Shown: one piece after another, positions 8,887-18,102 of the stretch
How positions within the stretch are numbered: the first letter of the stretch is position 1
Layout of the letters: every line of letters begins with the position of its first letter
Assembly: GCF_003668995.1 (NCBI RefSeq)
Contig: NZ_CP033068.1
Span: 2,790,001 to 2,854,000 of the forward strand
Reading direction: 5' to 3'
From: Flavobacterium sp. 140616W15
GTDB taxonomy: Bacteria > Bacteroidota > Bacteroidia > Flavobacteriales > Flavobacteriaceae
Length of the DNA stretch: 64,000 nt
Notes under the pieces: model-generated
What the model was told of the DNA's origin: nothing
What the model saw: the letters and a program-made list of their open reading frames with translations, nothing else
The model's database searches: none
Translations under genes and position numbers: made by a program

Positions 8887-11496
8887 ATGAAGCATATAAT
8901 TTCAACATGCTTTTTTTTATTCAGTTGGTGTGTGTTCTCCCAAAACATAAACGTGACTGTAGACCAAACTGTGACCTTAAAAGATTTTTTTAAGCAAATT
9001 GAGAATCAAACCGATTTTAAATTCGCCTATACTGATCAAATTAATATCAGTCAAAAATATTTTACACATAAAAAGACTTATAAAAATATTGAGATAAAAC
9101 AACTCATAAATGAACTTAATAAGACTGGTACAATTCAGTTTTCAGTAGTGGGTAATAATATTTTTGTAAAACAAAAAGTTACAAAAGGAGCCCAAAAAAA
9201 TAAGCTAACAGGGCAACTTATTGATGAGAACAGGGAACCTGTTATTGGCGCAAATGTTTATATCTCAGAAATCGAAACAGGCGCTACAACTGATAAAAAT
9301 GGAAAGTACACTATCGATTTAGACAACGGAACTTATACTGTTTTAGTTAGTTATGTAGGCTACAAGAATAAAAAAAAGCAAGTCACAGTTTCTGATGATA
9401 CTAAAATTGATTTCAGCATGGAATCAGACAGTCACGAATTAGAACAGATAGTCATAACTACAAGTAAGGCAGTTGATGTGAAAAACACTCAGATGAGCGT
9501 TAATAAGCTTTCGATGGCCGAGATTAAAAGATTGCCTACGGCAATGGGTGAACCAGATCCTTTAAAATCATTATTGACTTTACCTGGTGTTACAAATGCT
9601 GGTGAAGCTTCGTCTGGTTTTAATGTTCGCGGTGGTGCCGCTGATCAGAATTTGATTCTTTTAGATGGTGCTCCAGTATACGGAGATTCTCATATGTTTG
9701 GTTTCTTTTCTATTTTTAATGCAGACGTTGTTAGCGGATTAGATTTATACAAAGGTGGAATTCCGTCTAAATTTGGAGGACGCGTTTCCTCTGTTCTGGA
9801 TGTAACACAGCAAACGGGAGATCTTAATGAGTATAAAATAAACGGAGGTATTGGTCTTATATCAAGTAGGCTTTTAGTACAAGGCCCTTTAAAAAAAGAT
9901 GTTGGTTCGTTTATTGTTGCTGGGCGTGCTTCTTATGCGCATTTATTCCTGAAACTTACTGATATTAAGAGTTCTGTAATGTTTTATGATATTAATGCCA
10001 AACTTAATTATCGTTTAGGAACCAATAATACAATTGCTTTTTCTGGTTACCTTGGGAATGATATATTTGATATTAATAACTTTTTTGCCAGTACCTACGG
10101 TAATACTATGGGAACGTTTAGCTGGAAACATAAATTTTCTGAAAAGTTAAATACAAACCTTTCTGTTTTTTACAGTGATTATAAATTTAATCTGCAAATA
10201 CCATTTCAAAAATTTGAATGGGACAGTAAGATTACCAACTACGGGCTTAAATACAATTGGAATCACACCATATCAGACAATTTTAAACTTAACTATGGTA
10301 TTGATGGTTTATATTATGATTTTAATCCAGGAACTGTACGCCCGTATGGTGTTAATTCGCAGTATAATTACAATCAATTAGATAAAAAATATGCTTTAGA
10401 AACGTCTGCATATTTAGATGTCGAGAATCAGATTACAGAAAAGCTGAATCTTCGTTATGGACTTCGTTACAGTACCTTTTATCGTTTAGGAGGCGAAAGT
10501 ATCAGTACGTACGAAAATGGAGAAGCAGTAGTATACAATCCGTTATATCATATTTATGAAGAAGCAACTCCAACTGGAAGTACATACTACGGAAAAGGAA
10601 AAACCATTAGTAAGTTTAATAACCTTGAACCAAGATTGGCATTATCATATGCTTTTAATGACGAAACCTCAGTAAAGGCAAGCTACAACAGAATGGCGCA
10701 ATATATCCATATGTTGTCTAATACCCGAGCTCCGTTGCCTATGACTATCTGGACACCAAGCGGTCCTTTTACAAAACCACAAATGCTGGATCAATATGCA
10801 GTAGGATTTTTCAAAAATTTTAAGGAACGTGAGTACTCTTTTGAGGGGGAATTATTTTATAAAAAAATTAAAAACCGTATCGATTATATCGATGGTGCAA
10901 ATTTATTGGGTAACAATAATATAGAGCAGGATATCCTGAATGGAGAAGCAAGATCGTATGGTATGGAACTATTATACAGAAAAAATACGGGCCGCTTTAC
11001 AGGATGGGTTGCTTATACTTTGTCTAAGGCAGAACAAAGAACGCCTGGCAGAACTCCTCAAGAACCAGGTATTGCTAATGGTGATTGGTATTTATCAGGA
11101 TATGATAAATTACATAATCTGAATATTACTGCAAATTATGAATTCAACGCTAAATGGTCCTTTAATGCTAATTTTACTTTACAATCAGGTCAGCCAGTAA
11201 CATATCCTAACGGATATTATGAATTTGGGGAAAGATATGTACCTAATTATACGTTGAGAAATTCAAGCAGACTCCCTGCATATCATCATTTGGATATTGG
11301 CGCAACCTACACCCCTAAACCAGATAAAAAGAAAGGATGGCAAAGCTATTGGGTATTTAGTATTTATAATCTTTATAACAGACAAAATGCCGCATCGATG
11401 ATGTTTTCACAAAATAATAATACAGGAGTTAATGAGTCCAAACAACTCTCTATTTACGGATTAGTACCTGGTGTTTCTTATAATTTTAAATTTTAA
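8887..11496 (+). CDS. TonB-dependent receptor with STN signalling domain
   Basis: 869 residues. The signal peptide spans 1-18 and ends with FSQ. An STN (secretin/TonB short N-terminal) domain covers about 20-95, a carboxypeptidase-regulatory-like beta-sandwich about 103-180, a plug about 190-300 (with LLTLPGVTNAGEASSGFNVR and NLILLDGAPVY), and a 22-strand barrel fills the rest, ending in YNFKF. The STN domain is what lets such a receptor signal through the FecR protein just upstream. It imports an unknown ligand across the outer membrane, together with the DUF4249 lipoprotein encoded immediately downstream. Confidence 0.95.
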   Translation: MKHIISTCFFLFSWCVFSQNINVTVDQTVTLKDFFKQIENQTDFKFAYTDQINISQKYFTHKKTYKNIEIKQLINELNKTGTIQFSVVGNNIFVKQKVTKGAQKNKLTGQLIDENREPVIGANVYISEIETGATTDKNGKYTIDLDNGTYTVLVSYVGYKNKKKQVTVSDDTKIDFSMESDSHELEQIVITTSKAVDVKNTQMSVNKLSMAEIKRLPTAMGEPDPLKSLLTLPGVTNAGEASSGFNVRGGAADQNLILLDGAPVYGDSHMFGFFSIFNADVVSGLDLYKGGIPSKFGGRVSSVLDVTQQTGDLNEYKINGGIGLISSRLLVQGPLKKDVGSFIVAGRASYAHLFLKLTDIKSSVMFYDINAKLNYRLGTNNTIAFSGYLGNDIFDINNFFASTYGNTMGTFSWKHKFSEKLNTNLSVFYSDYKFNLQIPFQKFEWDSKITNYGLKYNWNHTISDNFKLNYGIDGLYYDFNPGTVRPYGVNSQYNYNQLDKKYALETSAYLDVENQITEKLNLRYGLRYSTFYRLGGESISTYENGEAVVYNPLYHIYEEATPTGSTYYGKGKTISKFNNLEPRLALSYAFNDETSVKASYNRMAQYIHMLSNTRAPLPMTIWTPSGPFTKPQMLDQYAVGFFKNFKEREYSFEGELFYKKIKNRIDYIDGANLLGNNNIEQDILNGEARSYGMELLYRKNTGRFTGWVAYTLSKAEQRTPGRTPQEPGIANGDWYLSGYDKLHNLNITANYEFNAKWSFNANFTLQSGQPVTYPNGYYEFGERYVPNYTLRNSSRLPAYHHLDIGATYTPKPDKKKGWQSYWVFSIYNLYNRQNAASMMFSQNNNTGVNESKQLSIYGLVPGVSYNFKF

Positions 11497-11500
11497 TAGC

Positions 11501-12340
11501 ATGCTAAGATTAAAAAAATACAATTTTAAAAGTAAAGGATTTACTTTATTTAGTTTTCTTTTTGTTTTACTTTTTCTGTCTTGTGACAAGGTTGTTGAGC
11601 TTGAATTAGAAACTGGAGAACCTAAAATAGTAATCGATGCTGAGATAATTTGGGAAAAAGGAACTAGCGGCAATAAACAGACAATAAAAATAAGCAGAAT
11701 GGCTCCTTATTACAGTGCCACTACACCAAAGGTTTCAGGAGCACAAGTAAGGGTCGAAAATAGTGATGGAGTTGTTTTTACATTTAATGAATCTGAGCCA
11801 GGAATATATATCTGTACTAATTTTGTTCCTGTAATTAATATGGAATATAAATTATTTGCACAAGTCGATGGACAAAGTTTAACTGCTATTGAAAAATTAG
11901 TTTCTGTGCCGCAAATTGACAGAATAGAACAGGAATTTATGCCAGATATAACAGGACCTGATCTTATTGTAGTAGCATTTTATTATAAAGACCCAGCTGA
12001 TCAGACTAATTACTATCTGACAGATTATAAAAGTGTTTTATCTCCTTTTCCAGAATACACATCTACAAGTGATGAATTTACTAATGGAAATGAATTAGCT
12101 GAAAAATTTTCAGATTCAGATTTAAAACCGGGAATAACACTTAATATAACACATCGTGGTATTACTAAGAACTTTTATAATTATATGAATCTAATTTTAG
12201 AGGTTACAAATTCAAACCCTTTTGCTGCAATACCTGGTAATATTAGAGGAAATATAATCAATACAACTGATTCTAATAATTTTGCTTTAGGCTATTTCAG
12301 GCTTTGTGAAGCAAACCGTATGACGTATACAGTAAAATAA
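11501..12340 (+). CDS. DUF4249 lipoprotein, partner of the TonB receptor
   Basis: 279 residues from the ATG at 11501; a longer frame begins at 11471 but would overlap the receptor and push the signal sequence inward. The N-terminus is basic, then hydrophobic, with lipobox LLFLSC (about 25-30), so it is a lipidated, probably surface-exposed protein. DUF4249 proteins in flavobacteria pair with receptors of this kind much as SusD pairs with SusC. The end, GNIINTTDSNNFALGYF, is the conserved family C-terminus. It begins four bases after the receptor stop. Confidence 0.9.
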   Translation: MLRLKKYNFKSKGFTLFSFLFVLLFLSCDKVVELELETGEPKIVIDAEIIWEKGTSGNKQTIKISRMAPYYSATTPKVSGAQVRVENSDGVVFTFNESEPGIYICTNFVPVINMEYKLFAQVDGQSLTAIEKLVSVPQIDRIEQEFMPDITGPDLIVVAFYYKDPADQTNYYLTDYKSVLSPFPEYTSTSDEFTNGNELAEKFSDSDLKPGITLNITHRGITKNFYNYMNLILEVTNSNPFAAIPGNIRGNIINTTDSNNFALGYFRLCEANRMTYTVK

Positions 12341-12455
12341 AAATTTAATTGAAGGTTGATTTGTAACGGCATCTGGCATATATAAATCTATGTCAGATGC
12401 ATATTTTAATTAAAAACAGGACAAAAAATTAAATTTTTGAATCCCTATGAAAAAC

Positions 12456-12493
12456 AAAAAAGCCTGTAAACATTAAGTTTACAGGCTTTTTTT
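12456..12493. terminator. Bidirectional intrinsic terminator between the DUF4249 gene and tmRNA
   Basis: AAAAAAGCCTGTAAAC (12456-12471) pairs perfectly with GTTTACAGGCTTTTTT (12477-12492) around ATTAA. T runs occur on both strands, so it can end the plus-strand receptor operon and the minus-strand tmRNA transcript. Confidence 0.88.
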
Positions 12494-12494
12494 G

Positions 12495-12889
12495 TGGAGT
12501 CGCCGAGAATCGAACTCGGGTCCAAACAAGCAACTAAAGAGCTTTCTACACGCTTATTTCCTGATTAGATTTTCGATATTGTGCTCGGCCAGGAACAGCC
12601 ACACAATACTTATCTTCTTAATTTCGAAATCCACCCGAAGCTCATGGAAATCTAGGTTTATTTTTACGGTTCCCCTGTATTGACCGCCACAAACCAAGGC
12701 TTTCAAGGAGAATCCAGCTTTCCTATCTGATAGGAACGTGGCTTAATCGTACTATAATTCGGATTATGCAGCTAAAGCGTAGTTATTTTCGCCGTGTAAA
12801 AGTGTTGAGATCTTATATTTACGAGCAAGGTCTCAATGCTCGACGTGCTTACTGTTCAATTCGACTTGCTGTCAAAACCAGTCGACCCC
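12495..12889 (-). ncRNA. ssrA: Transfer-messenger RNA (tmRNA)
   Basis: The minus strand begins GGGGTCGACTGGTTTTGACA and ends with the T-arm GGACCCGAGTTCGATTC and acceptor strand CGACTCC. GGGGTCG pairs with CGACTCC, giving the G3-U70 wobble that specifies alanine charging. The final CCA is not fully encoded (A-C-A follows). The tag frame occupies 12764-12793 on the minus strand and reads GENNYALAA then TAA; the first Ala comes from the charged RNA. tmRNA rescues stalled ribosomes and marks the protein for proteolysis. A TAATTTTG box at 12918-12925 lies upstream. At about 395 nt it is the usual one-piece form. Confidence 0.97.
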
Positions 12890-12917
12890 ATTTCTTTTCA
12901 ATAAAAAATTGAGATTG

Positions 12918-12925
12918 CAAAATTA
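12918..12925 (-). promoter_or_regulatory. Candidate -7 box for tmRNA
   Basis: On the minus strand TAATTTTG matches the Bacteroidota -7 consensus TANNTTTG and lies 28 bases upstream of the mature tmRNA 5' end. A TTG 15 bases further upstream is a weak -33 candidate. A short 5' leader would be removed by RNase P. Confidence 0.45.
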
Positions 12926-13005
12926 CGCTTTTTGAGCCACCAATCGAAATTAATTTCAAAAAAATATTCGATTTAATTTTAGCTCCTCAATTTATACCCC
13001 ATATA

Positions 13006-14202
13006 TTAGTCGAGATCTTTAAAAACAAAAGGATAATCTCCAAAGATGGGTGCCAATTTACGAACCGCATATGTTTTACGGGTAAATTTATTAGACAACG
13101 CAATGATAGTAACATTTTCTTTTTGAAGCGTTATATAAGATGACGTATTTCCATGCCACCATCCGTTATGGAAATAAAAATGTTGTCCCGAATACCAATT
13201 AATCATTCGAATACCAAGTCCATAATTTTTTTCTCCCTTGCGCTCATTACTATATCCTTCATAAACTTGTTTTAGCAATTCAGGTTTTAAAAAATTAGGA
13301 GCATTTCTTGCTCTATCAAATTTTAATAAATCACGAGGAGTTGAATAAACATTTTTATCCCCATAAACAGCATCCAGATAATCTATTCCAATTTCAACAT
13401 TATTTCCTTTATATGATGGAACAGCTGTTTTTCTGTCTTTATCGATATCAAAAACATAAGTATGCGTCATTCCCAAAGGCTTAAAAATCATTTGAGTCAT
13501 TGCCTCTTTATAACTAAGTCCTGTTATTTTCTCTATAATTAATGCTAACATCGCATAATTAGTATTACAATAGGTAAAACGAGTATTGGGTTTATACTCT
13601 AAACCAATATCTTTTGTAGCCATGATATTTAAAATATCCTGATTGGTTAATTGATTGTGCCTGTCCCAAATTGTTTTGTCCTTATCTGTAAAATAAGCAT
13701 AATTACGCATTCCACTTCTGTGATTTAATAACATCCTTACTGTAATATCTTCATAAGGAAATGTTTTCAAAATGGTATTTACTTTTTGATCTAAATCAAA
13801 TTTCCCTGCATTTACCAACTTTAAAACAGCTGTTGCAGTAAGTACTTTACTAACCGATGCTATATGCAACGGTGTATTCCTATCTATTTCCGTTTTTTGA
13901 TTTTTATTCGCATAGCCTTCATATTTTTCATAGATAATCTCGCCGTTTCTTGCTACTAAAAATCCTCCATTCATGGAATTATTAGGCCAGTTCTTATTAT
14001 AAAAAGAATCAACTTTGTTTTTTATTGTAGCTACATAGCTGGCAGGTAACTTTTTTTCATGAAGCAAAGGCTTCATCTTAGGGAGTGTATCTTCTACAGT
14101 TTCAGCAAGAGCTGCATTTGAACTTTTATCTTTTCCACAAGAGCTTAAAACTAAAATAAGGAAAAGGATTTGTGCTATATTTGCTTTTTTAATGAAATTC
14201 AT
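13006..14202 (-). CDS. Serine hydrolase, class C beta-lactamase/esterase-like lipoprotein
   Basis: 398 residues from the ATG at 14200-14202, which places lipobox LVLSSC near residues 17-22; a longer frame adds 25 residues without a signal-like start. The penicillin-binding fold motifs are present: Ser-x-x-Lys in IASVSKVLTA, the Tyr motif in FTYCNTNYAML, and an HNG triad (FHNGWWHG) in place of KTG. HNG is common in esterase-like members rather than true beta-lactamases. It is probably anchored in the periplasm and acts on an ester, peptide or cell-wall fragment. It is a monocistronic minus-strand gene beyond the tmRNA locus. Confidence 0.88.
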   Translation of the reverse strand: MNFIKKANIAQILFLILVLSSCGKDKSSNAALAETVEDTLPKMKPLLHEKKLPASYVATIKNKVDSFYNKNWPNNSMNGGFLVARNGEIIYEKYEGYANKNQKTEIDRNTPLHIASVSKVLTATAVLKLVNAGKFDLDQKVNTILKTFPYEDITVRMLLNHRSGMRNYAYFTDKDKTIWDRHNQLTNQDILNIMATKDIGLEYKPNTRFTYCNTNYAMLALIIEKITGLSYKEAMTQMIFKPLGMTHTYVFDIDKDRKTAVPSYKGNNVEIGIDYLDAVYGDKNVYSTPRDLLKFDRARNAPNFLKPELLKQVYEGYSNERKGEKNYGLGIRMINWYSGQHFYFHNGWWHGNTSSYITLQKENVTIIALSNKFTRKTYAVRKLAPIFGDYPFVFKDLD

Positions 14203-14379
14203 GAGTTGGATTCTAGGGAAACAAATATATAGAATTGAATACTTTTGTTTATTTGCCTTTTTGAGATGAATTCTCATAATTTAACACAGTTTTAAGCTTG
14301 ATTTTTATCAGTCCATTGAACATCAGCACATAATAAAATGGGCTTGGATATTTTTCAAAAAAAACAACAAAACTTTAAC

Positions 14380-14387
14380 TATATTTG
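14380..14387 (+). promoter_or_regulatory. Candidate -7 box upstream of the saccharopine-dehydrogenase-like gene
   Basis: TATATTTG matches TANNTTTG and sits 61 bases before the start codon at 14448. No clear -33 TTG at the usual spacing, so support is partial. Confidence 0.35.
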
Positions 14388-14447
14388 TTATATTTAAAAC
14401 AAATTTAACCAATAAAGTTATATTTATACAAACCTAAACACCAATAA

Positions 14448-15650
14448 ATGAAATTTGGAATTATAAAAGAGAGAAAAAACCCACCAGACAGAAGAGTTGT
14501 ATTTGCTCCTAACGAACTGGCTCGATTGAAACAACTTTATCATGAAGCTACTGTAGCTGTAGAAAGTTCTGATATTCGAATTTTTACCGATATTCAATAC
14601 AAAAGCTTAGGTATAACTGTTACCGATGATGTTTCGGATTGTGATGTATTATTTGGAGTAAAAGAAGTTCCTATTGAGAATTTAATTCCTGATAAGGCTT
14701 ATTTCTTTTTTTCTCATACCATCAAGAAACAACCTTATAATCGAAAATTGTTACAAGCAATCTTAGAAAAAAACATCGAATTATACGATCATGAAACTAT
14801 CGTAAACTCTCACAACCAAAGGCTTATTGGCTTTGGAAGATACGCAGGTATTGTTGGTGTATATAATGGTATTCGTGCATTCGGAATTAAATTTGAATTG
14901 TTTAAATTGCCTAAAGCAGAAACTTTATCTGGCAAAGAGGCTTTAATTGCTCATTTAAAACGCATTACACTTCCTCCTTTAAAATTTGTTATTACTGGAA
15001 CTGGAAAAGTAGGTAGCGGTGCTAAAGAAATCCTTGACGCCATTAAAATAAAAGAGGTAACTATTGACAATTACCTAACTAAAAATTATACTCAAGCAGT
15101 TTATGTTCAACTTGATGTTTTGGATTATAACAAACGTAAAGATGGTCAGCTTTTAGATTATACCGATTTTTACGAACACCCACAGGAGTACGTTTCTGAT
15201 TTTGAAAGATTCACTCGAGTAACTGATGTTTATTTTGCTGGGCACTTTCATGCAAATGCGGCACCAATGATTTTGTCTAGAGAAATGCTTCAGTCTAAAG
15301 ATTGTAAAATAAAAGTCGTTGCCGATATTTCATGTGATATAAATGGCCCTATTGCCTGCACACTTCGCTCATCGACTATCGAAGAGCCTTTATATGGTTA
15401 TTTCCCTGGTGAAGACAAAGAGGTTGATGTTTTTCATCCTGCTGCAATTGTGGTAATGGCTGTAGATAATTTGCCTTGCGAAATTCCAAAAGATGCTAGT
15501 GAAGGTTTTGGGGAACTTTTTATGGAACACGTAATTCCTGCCTTTTTTAACGGTGATAAAGATGGAATCTTACACAGAGCCAAAATAACAGAAAACGGTA
15601 AGCTAACGCCACGTTTTAGCTATTTACAAGATTATGTAGATGGAAAGTAA
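14448..15650 (+). CDS. Saccharopine dehydrogenase-like / alanine dehydrogenase-fold NAD(P) oxidoreductase
   Basis: 400 residues. The N-terminal domain resembles alanine dehydrogenase/PNT proteins (MKFGIIKERKNPPDRRVVF, then LFGVKEVP at 68-75). GFGRYAGIVG at 128-137 follows. The Rossmann glycine motif GTGKVGSG is at 184-191, and a second half carries VADISCDINGPI and FHPAAIVVMAVDNLP. The arrangement fits the lysine-forming saccharopine dehydrogenase type, but alanine dehydrogenase relatives share the fold, so the substrate is not certain. It is cytosolic. The gene converges with fumarase across a duplicated terminator block. Confidence 0.8.
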   Translation: MKFGIIKERKNPPDRRVVFAPNELARLKQLYHEATVAVESSDIRIFTDIQYKSLGITVTDDVSDCDVLFGVKEVPIENLIPDKAYFFFSHTIKKQPYNRKLLQAILEKNIELYDHETIVNSHNQRLIGFGRYAGIVGVYNGIRAFGIKFELFKLPKAETLSGKEALIAHLKRITLPPLKFVITGTGKVGSGAKEILDAIKIKEVTIDNYLTKNYTQAVYVQLDVLDYNKRKDGQLLDYTDFYEHPQEYVSDFERFTRVTDVYFAGHFHANAAPMILSREMLQSKDCKIKVVADISCDINGPIACTLRSSTIEEPLYGYFPGEDKEVDVFHPAAIVVMAVDNLPCEIPKDASEGFGELFMEHVIPAFFNGDKDGILHRAKITENGKLTPRFSYLQDYVDGK

Positions 15651-15810
15651 TTTAATTATTAATTGTTGATAATTAAAGCTCTTCGACTACGCTCAGGGTG
15701 ACAGTAATTATTGATTAATAAATTATTAATTACTACCTGCTAAGATTACAATAATGATCATTAAAGCTCTTCGACTCCTCTCAGGATGACAATAGATGAC
15801 ATAAAAAACA

Positions 15811-15844
15811 AAACCCTGCAATGTTACTACATTGCAGGGTTTTT
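15811..15844. terminator. Bidirectional terminator, copy 1 of the tandem unit
   Basis: AACCCTGCAATGT (15812-15824) pairs perfectly with ACATTGCAGGGTT (15829-15841) around TACT, with A tracts before and T tracts after. It can serve both convergent genes. Confidence 0.85.
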
Positions 15845-15952
15845 CATTTATTACGCATCATTAACAATTAACAATCCATAATTAACAATTAATTGTTGAT
15901 GATTAAAGCTCTTCGACTCCGCTCAGGATGACAATAGATGACATAAAAAACA

Positions 15953-15986
15953 AAACCCTGCAATGTTACTACATTGCAGGGTTTTT
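15953..15986. terminator. Bidirectional terminator, copy 2 of the tandem unit
   Basis: Same hairpin as at 15811-15844, displaced by exactly 142 bases. It is the copy closest to the fumarase stop codon. Confidence 0.85.
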
Positions 15987-16034
15987 CATTTATTACGCAT
16001 CATTAACAATTAACAATCCATAATTAACAATTAA

Positions 16035-17432
16035 TTATTTAAGGCTTCCAACCATATCTTCTGGTTTTACCCAAGCATCAAAATCTTCTGCTGATACGTA
16101 TCCTAAACGAACAGCTTCTTCTTTAAGTGTCGTTCCGTTTTTGTGTGCTGTTTGAGCTATTTCTGCCGATTTGTAATATCCAATTTTAGTATTTAAAGCT
16201 GTTACTAACATTAATGAATTATCTACTAATTCTTTAATACGTTTATAGTTTGGCTCGATACCTTGTGCACAATGCTCATCAAACGAAACACAAGCATCTC
16301 CTAATAAGCGTGCTGATTGCAAGAAGTTAGCTGCCATTACTGGTTTAAAAACATTCAATTCGTAATGACCTTGCATTCCTCCTACTGAAATAGCCACATC
16401 GTTACCCATAACCTGTGCACAAACCATTGTTAATGCTTCGCATTGTGTTGGGTTTACTTTTCCTGGCATAATAGATGAACCTGGCTCATTTTCTGGAATA
16501 ATAATTTCTCCAATTCCTGAACGTGGTCCTGAAGCTAACATACGAACATCATTAGCAATTTTATTTAAAGAAACTGCCAATTGTTTTAATGCTCCATGAG
16601 ATTCAACAATTGCATCGTGAGCTGCAAGCGCTTCAAATTTATTTTCTGCTGTTACAAACGGATGTCCTGTAAACTCAGCAATATACTCAGCTACTTTTAC
16701 ATCGTATCCAGCTGGTGTGTTTAAACCTGTTCCTACTGCCGTTCCTCCTAAAGCAACTTCAGATAAGTGCGCTAAGGTATTTTTAACTGCTTTTAGTCCA
16801 TAAGTTAATTGAGCTGCATATCCTGAAAGTTCTTGTCCTAAAGTAAGCGGTGTTGCATCCATAAGGTGCGTACGTCCGATCTTTACAACATTTTTATATT
16901 CAACTGCTTTTGCATGAAGTGTATCTCTTAATTTTTCAACTCCTGGAATAGTAATCTCCACAACTGCTTTGTAAGCTGCAATGTGCATTCCTGTTGGAAA
17001 AGTATCGTTTGATGATTGTGATTTATTTACATCATCATTTGCTTTTATGAATTGCTCTCCTTCTCCAATTTCAAATCCTTTAAGAACTTGTGCGCGGTTT
17101 GCAATTACTTCGTTTACGTTCATGTTACTTTGAGTACCTGAACCTGTTTGCCAAATTACCAACGGAAATTGATCATCTAATTTACCTGCTAATATTTCGT
17201 CACATACTGCAGCAATTGCATCTCTTTTTTCTACTGGCAAAACACCTAAATCATGATTTGCAAAAGCAGCTGCTTTTTTTAAGTAAGCAAATCCTTCAAC
17301 AATTTCTTTTGGCATTGATGCTGCTGCTCCAATTTTAAAATTATTACGAGAACGTTCTGTTTGTGCACCCCAATATTTTTCTGCTGGAACTTGCACCTCT
17401 CCCATGGTGTCTTTTTCTATTCTAAATTTCAT
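16035..17432 (-). CDS. fumC: Class II fumarate hydratase
   Basis: 465 residues, the usual length for the heat-stable, iron-free fumarase. The superfamily signature [11 protein letters not shown] is at 318-328, with the catalytic Ser in its flexible loop. Substrate-binding [16 protein letters not shown] (94-109), SSNDTFPT (140-147) and [15 protein letters not shown] (186-200) are intact. It interconverts fumarate and malate in the TCA cycle. It is single on the minus strand, ending in the duplicated terminator block. Confidence 0.98.
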   Translation of the reverse strand: MKFRIEKDTMGEVQVPAEKYWGAQTERSRNNFKIGAAASMPKEIVEGFAYLKKAAAFANHDLGVLPVEKRDAIAAVCDEILAGKLDDQFPLVIWQTGSGTQSNMNVNEVIANRAQVLKGFEIGEGEQFIKANDDVNKSQSSNDTFPTGMHIAAYKAVVEITIPGVEKLRDTLHAKAVEYKNVVKIGRTHLMDATPLTLGQELSGYAAQLTYGLKAVKNTLAHLSEVALGGTAVGTGLNTPAGYDVKVAEYIAEFTGHPFVTAENKFEALAAHDAIVESHGALKQLAVSLNKIANDVRMLASGPRSGIGEIIIPENEPGSSIMPGKVNPTQCEALTMVCAQVMGNDVAISVGGMQGHYELNVFKPVMAANFLQSARLLGDACVSFDEHCAQGIEPNYKRIKELVDNSLMLVTALNTKIGYYKSAEIAQTAHKNGTTLKEEAVRLGYVSAEDFDAWVKPEDMVGSLK

Positions 17433-17490
17433 TTTAGTGTATTTATGTGTGTTATTATATAAAAATCTGATGTTTGATAATAATATTCTA

Positions 17491-17568
17491 TAGCCCAGAT
17501 GGAAGTGGCATCCTTTTTTAGGGCATTTTAGCCTAAAAAAGATATAACGAACAGCTGGTAATTGCTCC
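17491..17568 (-). repeat. Extragenic palindromic repeat, family A copy 2
   Basis: Read on the minus strand it starts GGAGCAATTACCAGCT, continues to a TTTTTTAGGC/GCCCTAAAAAA hairpin and ends with GGATGCCACTTCCATCT and GGGCTATA. It is the inverted counterpart of the repeat at 6243-6326. It lies just upstream of fumC. Confidence 0.75.
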
Positions 17569-17712
17569 AGAAGTAAATTCTAGGCATATTCATTTTAAAT
17601 TGACCTCAAAAATACGGATAATTACTATTTTATAAAAATTGATTTAGTTTTTTATTGGTAAGAAAAAATATTAGGCCTACATTTGTGCCTACATTCAAAA
17701 ATTCCGGAAAAC

Positions 17713-17877
17713 ATGTTTGAATTTTCACAGTATTTAGGCTTTTTACTTTTCTTAACCATTCTAACTATAGGGTTTTGGTTAATGTTTTTTCTTGTAGGTT
17801 TCGTTCAATATTGGATTGGTGGAGCTTTATGGGAAATGTACAAAGAAAGAAAAGCAAAGAAAGAGCAATCAATTTAA
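17713..17877 (+). CDS. Small single-helix membrane protein
   Basis: 54 residues from ATG 17713; an in-frame ATG at 17683 would add ten polar residues. Residues 9-40 are one long hydrophobic stretch rich in Leu, Phe and Gly (FLLFLTILTIGFWLMFFLVG), followed by a short basic tail (YKERKAKKEQS). It has the shape of an inner-membrane peptide with a cytoplasmic C-terminus. The stop codon lies at the edge of a direct repeat shared with the neighbouring TonB receptor terminator. Function unknown. Confidence 0.6.
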   Translation: MFEFSQYLGFLLFLTILTIGFWLMFFLVGFVQYWIGGALWEMYKERKAKKEQSI

Positions 17878-17900
17878 AATTAATTTGATTACTACATAAA

Positions 17901-17934
17901 AAAAGGGCCCGTTTTTACGAGTCCTTTTTTTTAT
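17901..17934 (+). terminator. Terminator copy 1 after the small membrane protein
   Basis: GGGCCCG/CGAGTCC stem with one mismatch and one wobble, flanked by A and T tracts. A closely similar hairpin lies 207 bases downstream at 18103-18138. Confidence 0.75.
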
Positions 17935-18082
17935 TTATGATACTTCCTTATCCAAGAAATTCTCATACGCCATCATTATTCTCCCCCTTAGGTTCTTTTT
18001 AACTACCAATTGATTTTCTGTGGTACAATCAACTTTGAATTGATTCTTGCACAACACATTATTTACATCAGTATACGTATCT
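17935..18082 (-). pseudogene. Decayed fragment of a TonB receptor 3' end
   Basis: This stretch is a degraded copy of pieces of the adjacent receptor gene. Bases about 17945-18000 match the receptor 3' end (about 18150-18205), both carrying GCCATCATTATTCTC in a matching context. Bases about 18025-18080 match an internal part near 18490-18575, sharing TTTGAATTGATTCTTGCA. The intervening receptor sequence is missing. The flanking TAAAATTAATTTGATTAC plus terminator is also duplicated, at 17875 and 18082. It looks like the residue of an old tandem duplication, not a gene in its own right. A chance frame of 63 codons crosses it. Confidence 0.7.
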
Positions 18083-18102
18083 AAAATTAATTTGATTACT
18101 TC

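Larger units (their letters stand above)
15675..16036. repeat. 142-bp tandem duplication carrying two identical terminators, plus a partial third copy
   Basis: Bases 15757-15898 are repeated almost exactly at 15899-16036, with a 142-base period. Each unit contains the CTTCGACTCCGCTCAGGATG motif (or a one-base variant), an AACCCTGCAATGT/ACATTGCAGGGTT hairpin, and A/T-rich TTAACAATTAACAATCC. A shorter related segment at about 15675-15705 repeats only the CTTCGACT part. The second copy runs into the fumarase stop codon. I noted only two mismatches between the full copies, so the duplication is recent. Confidence 0.93.

Noticed and set aside
12492..12683. Plus-strand frame of 63 codons over the tmRNA 3' half
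   Set aside because: It is the antisense of the tmRNA acceptor and T-arm region, where base pairing constrains the sequence. It has no ribosome site or family resemblance.
15757..16036. Tandem repeat as a possible CRISPR or satellite array
   Set aside because: Only two units of 142 bp, each with a terminator hairpin. There are no short repeats with unique spacers and no cas genes.
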